DNA of 26,131 nt from an uncultured Lachnospiraceae bacterium (GCA_910589635.1 CAJUTD010000008.1:38911-65041), one strand, 5' to 3'. Counted from the stretch's first letter, positions 8,100-15,700 are shown. Made by a program: numbers and translations. The notes: generated by a model from the letters alone, not told the origin.

Positions 8100-9314
8100 T
8101 CAAAGAAACTGTTCGCCGTAACCATAATGCTCCACGACATAGTCAATATCTTTATCTCCCCTGCCGCTTAAGTTCACAAGGATAGAGCCCTGCTCCATTT
8201 CCTTTGCCTTTCTCATGGCATAAGCAACAGCATGGGAGCTCTCAATCGCTGGGATAATTCCCTCATAACGCGACAACTTAAAGAACGCCTCCATGGCCTC
8301 CTCATCGCTTATTGTCTCGTACTGCACCCTGCCTAAATCATGCAGATAAGCGTGCTCCGGTCCTACGGACGGATAATCAAGCCCGCTGGCAATCGAATAA
8401 ACAGGAGCCGGCTCGCCGTTCTCATCCTTGAGCATAATACTGTCAAACCCATGCATCACGCCGCGCTCTCCATATTTCATAGAAGCTGCATGGTCGCCCA
8501 ACTTCTCACCTCTTCCCAAAGGCTCTACGCCCACAATCTCTACCGGATCATTTAAAAATGGAATAAACATGCCGATAGAATTGCTGCCGCCGCCCACGCA
8601 AGCGCAGACCACATCCGGGTCAATTCCTGTCATTTCTTTAAACTGATCCCTCGCCTCATAACCCACAACAGACTGGAAATCCCGTACCATCAAAGGGAAA
8701 GGATGCGGCCCTAACGCGGAACCAATACAGTAGATAGAATCCTTATAATTCCTGGCATAAGACTCAAACGCGGAATCCACTGCCTCTTTTAAGGTTTTCA
8801 ATCCGGCGGAAACCGGCACCACTTTCGCTCCCAAAATCTTCATGCGCGTCACGTTGGGCGCCTGCTTGGCAATGTCCACTTCGCCCATATGAATCTCACA
8901 TTCCAATCCGAAATACGCCGCCGCTGTGGCAAGCGCAACGCCGTGCTGACCGGCGCCCGTCTCCGCAATCAAACGCTTTTTGCCCATAAATTTAGCCAGA
9001 AGCCCTTCGCCCATACAGTGATTGAGCTTATGTGCCCCGGTATGGTTCAAGTCTTCACGTTTCAGGTAAATCTGGCAGTTGCCAATCTGCCGCGATAACC
9101 GTTCGCAGTGGTATACAGGCGTCGGCCTGCCCTGGAATTCACGGCGGATTCTCCTGAGTTCACTGATAAACTGCGAAGAATGGCAGATTGTCTGGTATGC
9201 TTCTGTAATCTCCTCAAATGCCGGCTTGAGCTCGTCCGTCAGATAAGCTCCGCCGTATTCTCCGTAGCGTCCCTCTTTATCTGGATGATTTTTTAAATAT
9301 GCCCTGTAATCCAT
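8100..9314 (-). CDS. Tryptophan synthase beta-like PLP enzyme (stand-alone)
   Basis: A 404-residue fold-type II PLP enzyme of the TrpB family. The N-terminus GRYGEYGGAYL, GRPTPVYHCERL, the PLP lysine Lys96 in HTGAHKLNH, catalytic Glu118 in AETGAGQHGVA, the GPHPFPLMVRDFQSVVG stretch, phosphate-binding CVGGGSNSIG and C-terminal SGRGDKD all match. TrpB condenses indole with serine to give tryptophan. No trpA, trpC, trpD or trpE lies beside it, no T-box is seen upstream, and the gene has its own promoter. This suggests indole salvage or a relaxed beta-replacement role in place of pathway synthesis (inference). Asn-His after the PLP lysine differs from the usual Asn-Asn. AGGAG sits before ATG 9314 at normal spacing. 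The gene symbol trpB would fit by family, but orphan copies often differ in function, so I leave it empty. Confidence 0.88.
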   Translation of the reverse strand: MDYRAYLKNHPDKEGRYGEYGGAYLTDELKPAFEEITEAYQTICHSSQFISELRRIRREFQGRPTPVYHCERLSRQIGNCQIYLKREDLNHTGAHKLNHCMGEGLLAKFMGKKRLIAETGAGQHGVALATAAAYFGLECEIHMGEVDIAKQAPNVTRMKILGAKVVPVSAGLKTLKEAVDSAFESYARNYKDSIYCIGSALGPHPFPLMVRDFQSVVGYEARDQFKEMTGIDPDVVCACVGGGSNSIGMFIPFLNDPVEIVGVEPLGRGEKLGDHAASMKYGERGVMHGFDSIMLKDENGEPAPVYSIASGLDYPSVGPEHAYLHDLGRVQYETISDEEAMEAFFKLSRYEGIIPAIESSHAVAYAMRKAKEMEQGSILVNLSGRGDKDIDYVVEHYGYGEQFL

Positions 9315-9346
9315 AATCTTTCTCCTTTTTTGAAATATCTTTTTCT

Positions 9347-9375
9347 ATTTTATCCATTATTGGCAGAAATGGCAA
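9347..9375 (-). promoter_or_regulatory. Promoter of the trpB-like gene
   Basis: Minus strand TTGCCA (9375-9370), exactly 17 bases, then TAAAAT (9352-9347), about 32 bases upstream of the start codon. Both hexamers are one substitution from the sigma-A consensus. The leader would be about 25 bases, too short for a T-box or attenuator. Confidence 0.65.
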
Positions 9376-9398
9376 ATACTTTCATCATAAATTACACG

Positions 9399-10301
9399 TC
9401 AAATGCTATATTCCTCGCACAATTTTTCTTGATACCCTTCATCCTCTATACTCCTTTTTAAATCGTCCAACCGATTCTCTTCAAGCAGCTTTTTATTCAA
9501 AAGATTAAGTCGAAACTTCTCTTGTTCTATTCCCTGTTCTATTCCCTGTTCTATTCCCTGTTCTATTCCTTGTTCTATTCCCTGTTCTATTCCTTGCTTT
9601 AGTCCCTTCTCCATCGCAATTTCCATAATAGTCATTTGAACCGCCTCCCATTCCTCGCTCTCTTTTACTTCCGTCACAATCTTATCAAGCTCTGCAAGCC
9701 TTTCATCAATTATAAGAATTTCTGGATTTTCTAACGTACTTTCATTCATATATCTTAACAAACTTATTAGCTCTTTGGAACCCTTTTTACCCGTCATATT
9801 CAAGAATATTTTTGTCGTGCCATCCCCTAAGCGCAGACCCTGTATCTCCTCACACTGTTCTGTAAATGTATACCTTGCCAAATCTCTTTCCCAAATATCA
9901 TCATGGGTGATAAATATAATTATAGAAGAAGGCAATTGCCGGTATTTCGTAGATTTTCCCGCTTTTAAAATTGGCGTATCTAAAAGTCCCTGGTAAAACC
10001 TTGAGCGTTTTGGGATATCGTCCCCTCTAATATCATTTTGCATTTCCATATCAAACAATCGGCTTTTTTTGTCTTTCGCCCATGCATCCAGGCGAATACC
10101 CCGTTTTCCATCTTTATTCAATATTACCTGTTCGACTTTCACTTCTTCTAACTCAAGGTCTGGTTCATCTAAGATGATACTAAGCGCACATTCGTAAGCC
10201 CGTTTATTTTTCATCACTGATAAAAATAACGCAAAATCACTCAAATTGAGCCGATATCCCTTAGGAATTAATTCTAATAATTGCTTCTTGTCTTTGGCCA
10301 T
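9399..10301 (-). CDS. Rpn-family recombination-promoting nuclease / PD-(D/E)XK transposase-like
   Basis: A 300-residue protein. An N-terminal PD-(D/E)XK-like core (~15-215) carries Asp72 in RLDAWAKD and Glu86-Met-Gln88 in FDMEMQND, the D...ExQ signature of Rpn/PF12784 proteins. SSIIIFITHDDIW and GTTKIFLNMTG are also typical. The C-terminal part is helical and contains six perfect GIEQ repeats (coded by the 12-bp repeat at 9523-9594) and a charged tail. Family members are DNA endonucleases that promote RecA-independent recombination or act as phage-defence or mobility proteins; many copies are present in related genomes. I chose ATG 10301 because AGGAGG lies seven bases upstream of it; the ATG at 10307 is only one base from that site. 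No inverted repeats mark it as part of an insertion sequence here. Confidence 0.85.
   Translation of the reverse strand: MAKDKKQLLELIPKGYRLNLSDFALFLSVMKNKRAYECALSIILDEPDLELEEVKVEQVILNKDGKRGIRLDAWAKDKKSRLFDMEMQNDIRGDDIPKRSRFYQGLLDTPILKAGKSTKYRQLPSSIIIFITHDDIWERDLARYTFTEQCEEIQGLRLGDGTTKIFLNMTGKKGSKELISLLRYMNESTLENPEILIIDERLAELDKIVTEVKESEEWEAVQMTIMEIAMEKGLKQGIEQGIEQGIEQGIEQGIEQGIEQEKFRLNLLNKKLLEENRLDDLKRSIEDEGYQEKLCEEYSI
9523..9594 (-). repeat. Six 12-bp tandem repeats coding GIEQ
   Basis: Six consecutive 12-bp units (plus-strand TGTTCTATTCCY) start at 9523, 9535, 9547, 9559, 9571 and 9583. They differ only in the last base of the unit (C or T). A seventh diverged unit follows at 9595. Twelve bases equal four codons, so slippage changes protein length without breaking the frame. 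Confidence 0.95.
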
Positions 10302-10410
10302 AGACATTCCTCCTGATAATAAATAATATTTTAGCTAAGATTCTCGCAAGAATACTGCGCAGATCAGGCTGGCGCCTGTTAGATATGATTCAGAAACTTT
10401 GCTTTTTCTC

Positions 10411-10439
10411 ACTTTATCAGATTCCAACATGTCTGTAAA
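10411..10439 (-). promoter_or_regulatory. Putative promoter of the Rpn-family gene
   Basis: Minus strand TTTACA (10439-10434), 17 bases, TAAAGT (10416-10411), in the 171-bp gap between the methyltransferase stop and the Rpn start. The match is moderate. A small inverted repeat (ATTCT-CGCA-AGAAT) lies between it and the gene. No terminator for the upstream methyltransferase is visible in the gap. Confidence 0.4.
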
Positions 10440-10472
10440 GAACAAATATCAATTATTTTCTATATTATATTT

Positions 10473-11975
10473 TTAATAACAAATCCGAAGTCCCTTGGGA
10501 TAATGATTTTTTACAACGCCATTGTGCGCCTTCCCCCAGCCCAGGGATAGCCCATCCACGCACACTAACGTCCATCCTTTCTGTGCGGTGTCGCAAGACA
10601 CGGTTTCCCCATGGAGATACTTCCATGCTTCACTGTAATCTGCCAAATCCACGCACCGCTTCGCTTCCTTCTGATGCAAATACAGCGCCAATGCATGAGA
10701 GGGCTCAAAACGGTTTTTCTTACAGGCGCCCAAATGCAGCCCTGCACGCACAACCTTCAAGCCGGATAAGTCTTTCATCGCCTCAGGCAGCATATATAGT
10801 TCCTCTGCAAACAGCACATATCTGCCACAAAGCCTCTCTGGCAAATCTATCCGCAAGGTCTCCTCCTGAAACTTGTAATAAGCAGCCGCTGCCGCTTCTA
10901 TTCTGACTGCCTCTTTATCCTTGGCAGAGCGGCGTTTCTCTCTGCACTTCCCTGCAATTTTCCCCATGGAGGCCTGCGCTTCTTCCTCCATGCCATCCTT
11001 TCTCAGACGCGCCAGAAAATGCCCCTCTCCCCGCAGCTTGTGAGGCCACAGGCGATACGTCTTTGTCAGCTCTTTTGTACGAATATTTTGCAAATTTGCA
11101 TGATTGCATATTGCATCTTCGCTGCTGCATTCCAGCCCTGGCAGCCCATGGCTGAAATACTGTTCACCAGCTGCTGCTGTCTCCAAAGAAAATTCGGGGT
11201 GCTCTTGCAGAAAATAGCCGATATTCTGCTCATTTTCTTCCGGCGCAAACGTACAGGTAGAGTAAACAATTACGCCCCCAGGTTTTAACATCTCTGCCGC
11301 ATGTCCTAAAATTTCCTGCTGCCGCCTTGCGCACAACGCCACATTATCCAGGCTCCATTCGTCTACTGCCTGCGGTTCCTTGCGAAACATTCCCTCCCCG
11401 GAACAAGGCGCATCCACGAGAATCTTGTCAAAAAACTCCGGGAAGACCTGTGCCAAATGCTCCGTAGATTCATTCAAAACCACGGTATTGGCTATACCCA
11501 GACGTTCTACATTCTGCGCGAGAATTTTGGCCCGGCCGGCATAAAATTCATTCGACACCAACATACCTTGTCCCTGCATTTTCCCGGCAATCTGAGTGGT
11601 CTTGCCTCCAGGAGCCGCACACAAATCGCAGACCGTATCCCCCGGCAACACCTCCAAAAGCTCAACTGCCGACATCGCGCTGGGCTCCTGTATATAATAG
11701 GCTCCCGCCTCATGCCAGGGATGTTTTCCCGGTTGTTCCTCCTCCCTATAGTAATACCCCTGCGCGCACCAAGGAACCGGGGACAATCTGTACCCCAGCT
11801 CCTTTCTCAGTTTTTGTTCAAATTCTCTTTGTGATGTAAATTTTAAAGGATTATAGCGGAGGCCATATTCCCGCCCGCTCTCATAGGAGCTGAAAAATTC
11901 CTCCGCTTTTAGCCCCAGAAGCCCTTGCATTCTCTGACAAAAGGCTTCCGGTAATTTTATTTTTTCATTAGTCAT
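10473..11975 (-). CDS. RsmB/RsmF (NOL1/NOP2/Sun) family RNA m5C methyltransferase
   Basis: A 500-residue S-adenosylmethionine-dependent RNA cytosine-C5 methyltransferase. An N-terminal NOP/Sun-specific region (~1-105) is followed by a Rossmann methyltransferase core with the AdoMet motif DLCAAPGGKT (~117-126), catalytic motif DAPCSGEGMF with Cys191, and STCTF with Cys241, the two cysteines used by this class. The C-terminal 180 residues (RLCGRYVLFAEELYMLPE, then GLHLGACKKNRFEPSHALAL) resemble the pre-PUA/PUA-like tail of RsmF. The 16S rRNA is the likely target by family, but the exact position cannot be told. ATG 11975 follows GAGGTGG and overlaps the preceding PepSY gene by 8 bp; a TTG at 11993 is possible but lacks a site. 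Coupling to an envelope-stress-type operon is unusual for a housekeeping methyltransferase. Confidence 0.9.
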   Translation of the reverse strand: MTNEKIKLPEAFCQRMQGLLGLKAEEFFSSYESGREYGLRYNPLKFTSQREFEQKLRKELGYRLSPVPWCAQGYYYREEEQPGKHPWHEAGAYYIQEPSAMSAVELLEVLPGDTVCDLCAAPGGKTTQIAGKMQGQGMLVSNEFYAGRAKILAQNVERLGIANTVVLNESTEHLAQVFPEFFDKILVDAPCSGEGMFRKEPQAVDEWSLDNVALCARRQQEILGHAAEMLKPGGVIVYSTCTFAPEENEQNIGYFLQEHPEFSLETAAAGEQYFSHGLPGLECSSEDAICNHANLQNIRTKELTKTYRLWPHKLRGEGHFLARLRKDGMEEEAQASMGKIAGKCREKRRSAKDKEAVRIEAAAAAYYKFQEETLRIDLPERLCGRYVLFAEELYMLPEAMKDLSGLKVVRAGLHLGACKKNRFEPSHALALYLHQKEAKRCVDLADYSEAWKYLHGETVSCDTAQKGWTLVCVDGLSLGWGKAHNGVVKNHYPKGLRICY

Positions 11976-12702
11976 ACATATGTTCCACCTCAAATTTTAA
12001 TATTTTTCCTGTCTTTGCGTGAATTTCCACTTCATATTCAAATTCACCCTTAATGATATCCACTTCATAGACCGGCACTCCATCATCATAATCAAAGTCA
12101 ATCTTGATCACTGTGCCTTTACCGACCTTTTTGAGGGCAATAGATTTGGCCTTTGCCTCCCCGATGTATTTCTTGCTCGCTTTCGTCACAAGTTCCCATT
12201 CATACTCCAACACTTTTCCGGTACGCGCATGGAGCTTTAACTCATATTTTTTGCTGCCGGTCTTCATCTTTACCCGGTATACGTCGATACCGTCGCTATG
12301 TTTTCTCATAATGCTGGTAATGGATGCGTTCTTCACCTGCTTCTTTGCCAGCTTCTTTGCTTTGCCCATGCTCATGACTTTTCCCCGGCCTCTGGAAACA
12401 TACCACGGATGAATCTCCCACTCATAGGAAATTAACTTGGAATCAGAAGCGCGGTACGTAAGGCTATATTCTTTCTTGCCTTTGGACATTTCAACTTCAT
12501 AGACAAGCCTGCCGTTGTCATAATCCATATCCACCTTCACTACCGTAGCACCTTTGACTTGTTTCTTGGCCAGTTTTTTCACCTGTTTGAAAGAGGTAAT
12601 TTCTTTCGCCTCCACGGTCTGCGGCATAAAACACACGCTCGTCACCACAAGGCAGATTACCAAAATCATTGCTCCTAACATTTTCCATCTTCTCATAATC
12701 AT
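11968..12702 (-). CDS. Secreted protein with three PepSY domains
   Basis: A 244-residue exported protein. The N-terminus has charged residues, a hydrophobic core (~8-24) and a likely signal peptidase site near residue 32 (VEA before KE). Three PepSY-type repeats follow, at about 38-97, 110-170 and 180-242. Each starts with an A(K)KLAxKxV helix and ends in a strand pair of the form YEVE...ARTGKVLxYEWE. PepSY domains inhibit proteases or bind peptides and metals in the envelope, and often sit beside two-component systems. ATG 12702 overlaps the stop of the previous PepSY gene as ATGA; the ATG at 12696 has better spacing from GGAGG and is an alternative. Regulation is probably by the adjacent OmpR-type system. 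Confidence 0.88.
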   Translation of the reverse strand: MIMRRWKMLGAMILVICLVVTSVCFMPQTVEAKEITSFKQVKKLAKKQVKGATVVKVDMDYDNGRLVYEVEMSKGKKEYSLTYRASDSKLISYEWEIHPWYVSRGRGKVMSMGKAKKLAKKQVKNASITSIMRKHSDGIDVYRVKMKTGSKKYELKLHARTGKVLEYEWELVTKASKKYIGEAKAKSIALKKVGKGTVIKIDFDYDDGVPVYEVDIIKGEFEYEVEIHAKTGKILKFEVEHMYD

Positions 12703-13268
12703 TCCTCCTCCATTTCATACTTGATAATCTCACCAGTTTCGGCATTTATTTCATATTCGTATTCCAAACCGTCTTTGTAATATTCAATCTCATATACCAT
12801 CATCCTATGCTCTTTTTCCAATTTCGCTTTCGAGAAACTCACATCTGCAACAGAAAAGCCTGCATGACTGACGGCAATGGCCTTCGCTTCCTCAACTTCC
12901 ATAGCTAGATTATTTACTCCTGACTGGCCCGAAGAACCGCCGTCATTCCCATCCGAAATCATGGCTGTCGTGTCATCTTCAATGTCAGCGCTTTCCGGCT
13001 TTATCACCGTTTTGTCATCTTCACCGGCAGAATTCTTTGGCCGGTTCTGTGTACTCCCATCATTTGCCTCATTCACATCTGCTATTTCTTCTTCATTAAA
13101 AACGGTATGCCCACTATTTTTATCCCCCTGATTATCTGCCGAAGAATTCACAATCGCAGTTACGGCAAATGTTGTGCCGATAATAAACGCCGACAACACC
13201 GCCAAAACGCATACAATAAATAGAAATGCCTTTTTAGGCGTTCCAAAAAATGCTTTTAGACTATCCAT
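12699..13268 (-). CDS. Membrane-anchored single-PepSY-domain protein
   Basis: A 189-residue protein with an N-terminal membrane anchor (~15-40). An acidic, Asn/Ser/Gly-rich linker (~41-115) is probably extracellular. One PepSY domain occupies ~122-187 (EEAKAIAVSHAGFSVADVSF to GEIIKYEME). AAGGAGG lies at normal spacing before ATG 13268. The 88-bp gap upstream holds a TATAAT box and three direct repeats, so this is the first gene of a transcript continuing through the three-PepSY gene and the RNA methyltransferase. It could be a regulated output or a feedback modulator of the adjacent sensor kinase (inference from many PepSY/two-component pairs). Confidence 0.85.
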   Translation of the reverse strand: MDSLKAFFGTPKKAFLFIVCVLAVLSAFIIGTTFAVTAIVNSSADNQGDKNSGHTVFNEEEIADVNEANDGSTQNRPKNSAGEDDKTVIKPESADIEDDTTAMISDGNDGGSSGQSGVNNLAMEVEEAKAIAVSHAGFSVADVSFSKAKLEKEHRMMVYEIEYYKDGLEYEYEINAETGEIIKYEMEEE

Positions 13269-13318
13269 GCCAGCCTCCTTCTCATCAACAAAATTCTCTG
13301 TTTTATTTGATTGAGTTT

Positions 13319-13324
13319 ATTATA
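13319..13324 (-). promoter_or_regulatory. -10 box of the PepSY operon promoter
   Basis: Perfect TATAAT on the minus strand, 50 bases upstream of the first PepSY gene. There is no consensus -35 at 17 bases; that space is occupied by AACATTA/TAATGTT repeats, the pattern of promoters needing an OmpR/PhoB-type activator. Confidence 0.6.
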
Positions 13325-13331
13325 CCTGTCA

Positions 13332-13359
13332 AACATTAGAATAACATTAGAAAACATTA
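13332..13359 (-). promoter_or_regulatory. Three direct repeats, likely OmpR-family regulator binding site
   Basis: AACATTA (TAATGTT on the coding strand) occurs at 13332-13338, 13343-13349 and 13353-13359, with start-to-start spacing of 11 and 10 bp, one helical turn. The nearest copy is 7 bases upstream of the TATAAT box, so the array covers the -35 region; the far copy overlaps the stop codon of the sensor kinase. Tandem half-sites on one face of the helix are how PhoB/OmpR-type regulators bind. The regulator is presumably the product at 14754-15434. Confidence 0.7.
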
Positions 13360-14757
13360 ATTTTTTAAAATCACAGTAAACTTACTTCCTTTTCCCGGTT
13401 CGCTCTCCACACGAATCTCCCCGCCGTGAAACTGGGCAATCTCATACGCCATGGACAGCCCAAGACCAGTTCCCAATCCAGAGTGCGAATTATCCGCCTG
13501 ATAAAAACGCCGGAAAATTTTAGTCTGTTCCTCCGGCAAAATGCCAATGCCGTTATCGCAGACTGACAGTTCCGTTCCCTGTCCAACAAGCTTTAAACCG
13601 ACCAAAATACATCCGTCATCCCTCCCATAGCGATAGGCATTGCTGATTAAGTTAGCCAGTAGACGGGAAAGCAACTGACGGTTTCCCTGCATCCGCACAC
13701 CCTCCTGAACATCACATTTTAAGGTAATGTTTTTCTCTTTTATCAACGCCATGTCAAAGCAGACTGACCGTACAAGTTCTGTCATATCCACGGATTCCCG
13801 CGTATAGCTCTCCGCTCTCATCTCCAAACGCGTAAAATCCAGCATATCGTTAATCAACTTTGACATTTTCCTTCCTTGCCGCTGGATGGTGCGCAGCGCA
13901 AGCTTATATTCCTCAACGCTGCGCGTCTCCTCTAAAGTCATTTCACACTGCGCTGTGATAACAGAAATAGGCGTCCTCAGCTCATGGGAAGCGTCTGACG
14001 TAAATTGACGTTCCGTCTCAAAAGCATCCTCCAAACGCTGGAACATTTCATTGAAACTCGCGGCAAGCTGATGCAGCTCATCGTTTCCCCCGCCAAGCTC
14101 AATGCGTTCCTTTAGGTCTCCGCTGTCCCCAATACGAGCCGCCGACTCGGAAATTTCCTGAATTGGCCTAAGCATCCTCCTTGCAAACAGATACCCGCCG
14201 ATAACGGCAAGTACGACAAAAAGCGGCAAAAACAGCAAAAGCAGCTGCGTTATGGCCGCCATCTGTGTCATGCCCTGGTTTTCAGACACAACTCCGCGTA
14301 ACCATAGCCCCTCCAAACCTTCCAGAACCAGTTTACGGTCAAATATATAATACAACGTATCATTTACCGTAAGATGCTGAATCTTAGCATCGGCAAATTC
14401 CAAATCTGCCGTCTGCCGGGAAATGGGATTCTCCCCATAGAGCAGCGTTACATCCTCACTATATAAGGAGGTATAGACTTCATTCACCTTATCCAGGAAA
14501 TCATCATCAATCTCCAGATATCCTCCGCGGAACGCCATATAATAATCTACCTCCTGCGGATCAATCTTGCCTATGTTCTTATAATATTCTACCTCATCCA
14601 CATTGTCTTCCACCGTACGAATTAACTCATCGCGAATCGTCTTTTGCATCAACTGGCGGTTGACGGAAAAGACGATCACATAGGTACAGGAAGTGATAAA
14701 CACTAAAATCAAGGTAAACCACATTGTGATTTTTACACGGATAGACAGATTTTTCAT
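13357..14757 (-). CDS. HAMP-containing sensor histidine kinase
   Basis: A 466-residue class I sensor kinase. TM1 (~9-30) is followed by an extracytoplasmic domain (~31-165), TM2 (~168-192), a HAMP linker (~192-245), HisKA with phospho-His258 (SDASHELRTPI), and HATPase_c with an N box (NLISNAYRYG), DNGIGI and a GTGLGLSM lid. This is the layout of kinases that sense envelope or extracellular signals. The start overlaps the response regulator stop as ATGA, with GGGAGG upstream inside the regulator frame. It is most likely the cognate kinase of that regulator. The ligand cannot be inferred; the PepSY genes immediately downstream hint at peptide, protease or envelope stress. Confidence 0.93.
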   Translation of the reverse strand: MKNLSIRVKITMWFTLILVFITSCTYVIVFSVNRQLMQKTIRDELIRTVEDNVDEVEYYKNIGKIDPQEVDYYMAFRGGYLEIDDDFLDKVNEVYTSLYSEDVTLLYGENPISRQTADLEFADAKIQHLTVNDTLYYIFDRKLVLEGLEGLWLRGVVSENQGMTQMAAITQLLLLFLPLFVVLAVIGGYLFARRMLRPIQEISESAARIGDSGDLKERIELGGGNDELHQLAASFNEMFQRLEDAFETERQFTSDASHELRTPISVITAQCEMTLEETRSVEEYKLALRTIQRQGRKMSKLINDMLDFTRLEMRAESYTRESVDMTELVRSVCFDMALIKEKNITLKCDVQEGVRMQGNRQLLSRLLANLISNAYRYGRDDGCILVGLKLVGQGTELSVCDNGIGILPEEQTKIFRRFYQADNSHSGLGTGLGLSMAYEIAQFHGGEIRVESEPGKGSKFTVILKN

Positions 14758-15434
14758 GGATGTTCCGCCTCCCGCAGCACATAACCCCTGCCACGGACAG
14801 TATGAATCAATTTCTTTTCCTGCCCGCCGTCAATCTTCTTCCTTAAATAGCTGATATAGACGTCAACCACATTCGTTCCACCCTCATAATCAAAATTCCA
14901 GATATGATCCTCAATCTTCTCTCTGGACAATACAATTCCCTGATTGTGCATCAAGTATTCCAACAGCTCATATTCCTTGGCCGATAAAGAAATCTCCGCT
15001 TCCCCACGCTTTACGATATGGGCCGCCGTATCCATTGTCAGGTCAGCCACGGAAAGGACATTACCGGCAACTCCAAAAGAAGTACGCATCATCGCGCGCA
15101 GCCTCGCCATTAATTCCTCGAAAGAAAACGGCTTTACCAGATAATCATTGGCGCCACTGTCTAAGCCTTTTACGCGGTCAGCCACGGCATCTCGCGCCGT
15201 CAAAAACAACACCGGCGTCGTCTTCCCTGCGCCGCGAAGATGGCTCAATACTGTAAAACCGTCCGCCTTTGGCATCATAATATCAAGAACCACAGCGTCA
15301 TAATCGACCAAAGACAGGCTGTCCATCGCCTCCTCGCCATCATAACAACTGTCTACACTGTACCCCTGGGAAATAAGTTTCTTTGTAATAATCCTATTCA
15401 AATCCTTTTCATCCTCGGCAAGCAAAATCCGCAT
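14754..15434 (-). CDS. OmpR/PhoB-family response regulator
   Basis: A 226-residue DNA-binding regulator. The receiver (1-120) has acidic residues Asp8-Glu9, phosphoacceptor Asp51 (VVLDIMMPKADG), a Thr in FLTARD and the conserved Lys in LVKPFSFEEL. A C-terminal winged helix (~128-222) includes the usual LSAKEYELLEYLM and VVDVYISYLRKKID stretches. AAGGTGG precedes ATG 15434. It is the first gene of the two-component pair and has its own promoter just downstream of tRNA-Cys. The AACATTA repeats at 13332-13359 are its most likely target; I did not see them upstream of its own gene. Confidence 0.95.
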   Translation of the reverse strand: MRILLAEDEKDLNRIITKKLISQGYSVDSCYDGEEAMDSLSLVDYDAVVLDIMMPKADGFTVLSHLRGAGKTTPVLFLTARDAVADRVKGLDSGANDYLVKPFSFEELMARLRAMMRTSFGVAGNVLSVADLTMDTAAHIVKRGEAEISLSAKEYELLEYLMHNQGIVLSREKIEDHIWNFDYEGGTNVVDVYISYLRKKIDGGQEKKLIHTVRGRGYVLREAEHP

Positions 15435-15501
15435 ATCTTACCACCTTTGCTGAATTCCTTATAAGTAACCCTCTTTTGCCGTCATTGATTTTTTCAAAAA
15501 C

Positions 15502-15530
15502 AGTATAGCACTTACAAAATTCAAAAACAA
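15502..15530 (-). promoter_or_regulatory. Promoter of the two-component operon
   Basis: Minus strand TTGTTT (15530-15525), 17 bases, TATACT (15507-15502), about 68 bases upstream of the regulator start. The -35 hexamer lies within the T-tract of the tRNA-Cys terminator, so the two signals are packed together. Confidence 0.55.
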
Positions 15531-15558
15531 TAGCCCCGAAAACTTTCGTCTTCGAGGC
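15525..15558 (-). terminator. Intrinsic terminator of tRNA-Cys
   Basis: On the minus strand GCCTCGAAGAC and GTTTTCGGGGC form an 11-bp stem with two G.U pairs, closed by a GAAA tetraloop (stem-loop 15558-15533) and followed by TATTGTTTTT. It lies 14 bases beyond the tRNA 3' end. Confidence 0.8.
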
Positions 15559-15571
15559 CATGAGAGGAGAG

Positions 15572-15643
15572 AGGCGCAGACCGGATTTGAACCGGTGAAT
15601 CAGGGTGTTGCAGACCCATGCCTTACCACTTGGCTACTGCGCC
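15572..15643 (-). tRNA. tRNA-Cys (anticodon GCA)
   Basis: A complete cloverleaf: acceptor GGCGCAG/CTGCGCC, D arm GCC/GGC, anticodon stem TGGGT/ACCCT with loop CTGCAAC (anticodon GCA), T arm ACCGG-TTCAAAT-CCGGT. The discriminator base is U, the known identity element for cysteinyl-tRNA synthetase. CCA is not encoded. The outermost anticodon-stem pair is a T.T mismatch. Confidence 0.95.
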
Positions 15644-15671
15644 GTATTCAGTTTTCCTTACGTCCTAGGAC

Positions 15672-15700
15672 ATTCTACCAAATGATTCCACATTCGTCAA
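15672..15700 (-). promoter_or_regulatory. Promoter of tRNA-Cys
   Basis: Minus strand TTGACG (15700-15695), exactly 17 bases, TAGAAT (15677-15672), with the tRNA starting 28 bases beyond the -10 box. Each hexamer has one mismatch to consensus, as expected for a stable-RNA promoter. Confidence 0.8.

Noticed and set aside
9315..9398. A T-box or attenuator before the trpB-like gene.
   Set aside because: The gap is 84 bp, the predicted leader is about 25 bases, and there is no T-box sequence or leader peptide with Trp codons.
9523..9606. Tandem repeats read as a CRISPR-like array.
   Set aside because: Units are 12 bp and contiguous, with no spacers, and are in frame inside a coding gene.
13319..13331. 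TTGACA next to TATAAT before the PepSY gene, read as a sigma-A promoter.
   Set aside because: The two hexamers are only 2 bases apart; the TTGACA match cannot serve as a -35 for this -10.
15572..15643. tRNA-Cys as integration site for the neighbouring toxin-like operon.
   Set aside because: The operon lies on the 5' side of the tRNA, there is no integrase, and I saw no second copy of the tRNA 3' end in the window.
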